A stretch of DNA of 41,215 nucleotides from an uncultured Croceitalea sp. (GTDB lineage: Bacteria > Bacteroidota > Bacteroidia > Flavobacteriales > Flavobacteriaceae): assembly GCA_937959125.1 (NCBI GenBank), contig CALGQU010000179.1, positions 1-41,215 of the forward strand. The letters run 5' to 3'. The position numbers and the translations under genes are program-made. The notes under the pieces are model-generated. The model saw only the letters and a program-made list of their open reading frames with translations, ran no database searches and was not told where the DNA came from. How positions within the stretch are numbered: the first letter of the stretch is position 1; every line of letters begins with the position of its first letter. This document shows, one piece after another, positions 40,541 to 41,215 of the stretch.

Positions 40541-41215
40541 TTATCGGTCCAGAAAAAGGAAACCCCTATACTCCAACTCCAGATCAAAAAGTGTTGCGGT
40601 ATAATAATAAATACCTTCTGGAAGACCAATGTCCTTGTTAATGATAAATCCATTTACATTGGCAACCCCTGCGAACTCATTGGAGTAATTGTCAAGTTCA
40701 AAAACTTTTTGCCCCAACCTATTAAAAATGGTTACGGTATTGTTGGGCGAGGCGTCTAGATTGTCAATAACGAAAACGTCATTAATACCATCTCCATTGG
40801 GCGATACGAAGTAATTGCCCAAATCTGGATTTTCCAAAGCAAAATTATTCAAGGGTAGCGGAGATGTGGCCAGTGTCAGTACTTCAAAATCGTCCGGCAC
40901 AAAATTGGTCGACGTTATAAAACCTTCGCCAGTAGTACCACCAGCGGCAACACCACCAAGGTTGATCCATTGCCGGGAGGCCTTGCTCCAGCCTATTACA
41001 ATGATGTCCTCTAGCGCTAAGGCAATACTGGTAAGCCCACTTCTTTGGTTCCAGCTTAGGGTTACGTTGGACGGAACATTGCCGGTGAGCACCCAAAATT
41101 CTTGGGAACTTATTTCCCCAATGGTACCCGCTTTGGCCTCTGGGTCAAAGGACTGGTCCAAACTAAGTGGATTGGCTGGATCCTCAAAAAAATAAGCGCA
41201 TTGGGTAAAGGTATT
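40541..41215 (-). CDS. CHU_C/gliding-type C-terminal domain protein (T9SS cargo, 5' part missing)
   Basis: The 3' 225 codons of a gene that continues beyond the window: the frame stays open to the last base (reading NTFTQCAYFFEDPANPLSL at its upstream end), so a TTG at 41161 is not a true start. The C-terminal 85 or so residues are the type B T9SS sorting domain (CHU_C, TIGR04131): YFVSPNGDGINDVFVIDNLD, NTVTIFNRLGQKVFELDNY, then PEGIYYYTATL and the end GFLFLDR. The preceding part is beta-rich adhesin-like. The protein should be exported by the T9SS whose PorT component is encoded at 11154. Large secreted proteins of this class are usually adhesins or enzymes; nothing here defines which. Confidence 0.9.
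   Translation of the reverse strand, partial: NTFTQCAYFFEDPANPLSLDQSFDPEAKAGTIGEISSQEFWVLTGNVPSNVTLSWNQRSGLTSIALALEDIIVIGWSKASRQWINLGGVAAGGTTGEGFITSTNFVPDDFEVLTLATSPLPLNNFALENPDLGNYFVSPNGDGINDVFVIDNLDASPNNTVTIFNRLGQKVFELDNYSNEFAGVANVNGFIINKDIGLPEGIYYYTATLFDLELEYRGFLFLDR

Noticed and set aside
40287-40604. 105-codon plus-strand open frame between the M15 and CHU_C genes
   Set aside because: It overlaps the 5' end of one gene and the 3' end of the other antisense; translation shows no coding character.
41161-41161. TTG start for the CHU_C-domain protein
   Set aside because: The frame remains open to the window edge, and the domain alone would lack a signal peptide required for T9SS export.
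1-41215. tRNA, rRNA, CRISPR array, insertion sequence or phage attachment site
   Set aside because: Looked for tRNA-like T-arms, spaced identical repeats, transposase or integrase motifs and found none; a covariance-model scan would be decisive for structured RNAs.

Overview
The window is a contiguous piece of chromosome from a member of the Bacteroidota, almost certainly a marine Flavobacteriaceae. Evidence: a short primary sigma factor without region 1.1; promoter-like TAnnTTTG elements instead of -35/-10 boxes and no clear Shine-Dalgarno sites; a complete Na+-NQR operon followed by apbE; a PorT/SprT-type component of the type IX secretion system (T9SS) and a CHU_C/gliding-type C-terminal domain on a large partial protein; a TamA-like outer-membrane lipoprotein; and families largely confined to this phylum (DUF5103, DUF3667, DUF4377). 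No tRNA, rRNA, CRISPR array, insertion sequence, integrase or phage gene was seen. The content is mostly core chromosome.

Layout. 1-5.7 kb (minus strand): the N-terminal part of rpe, a VF530-family small protein, rpoD, pnp and rpsO, then a conserved lipoprotein of unknown function. Clear hairpin terminators follow rpoD, pnp and rpsO. 5.8-12.6 kb: fbaA-accD operon; the TamA/BamA-like lipoprotein gene divergent from a SpoU/TrmH rRNA methyltransferase gene (25 bp between starts, with a consensus TTG-N19-TAATTTTG promoter overlapping the methyltransferase start); menG(ubiE)-porT operon. 12.7-15.6 kb: trkA-trkH potassium uptake operon, overlapping by one base. 15.6-16.3 kb: the only long stretch without an intact gene, AT-rich, with an ORF remnant and a short palindromic repeat. 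16.3-19.3 kb: desaturase-aminotransferase operon divergent from rsmG. 19.3-21.2 kb: two lipoproteins sharing a Cys-rich C-terminal domain, flanking an exported DinB-fold protein. 21.3-26 kb: pruA, then apaG-DUF3667-DUF5103 (transcribed DUF5103 first). 26.1-33.7 kb: nqrABCDEF, a small satellite gene and apbE, which together make and flavinylate the sodium-pumping NADH:quinone oxidoreductase. 33.8-37.8 kb: a class I methyltransferase, map, an exported unknown and gpmI. 38-41.2 kb: an exported ankyrin-repeat protein, a 55-residue membrane protein, an M48 metallopeptidase, an M15 D,D-carboxypeptidase and the 3' end of a gene for a CHU_C-domain protein.

How the genes work together: menaquinone methylation (MenG) and Na+-NQR belong to the same respiratory chain; NQR, ApbE and Trk link energy conservation to sodium/potassium balance, as expected for a marine bacterium. 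PorT, the TamA-like protein and the CHU_C cargo concern export to and through the outer membrane. I see no convincing new multi-gene system. The points most worth following up are the duplicated Cys-rich lipoprotein domain around an exported DinB protein, the leaderless-type divergent promoter at tamL, an unusual NqrB flavinylation motif (SGET), a 16-bp palindrome between the M15 and M48 genes, the TTGTTA repeat cluster upstream of the ankyrin gene, and the 55-residue membrane protein.
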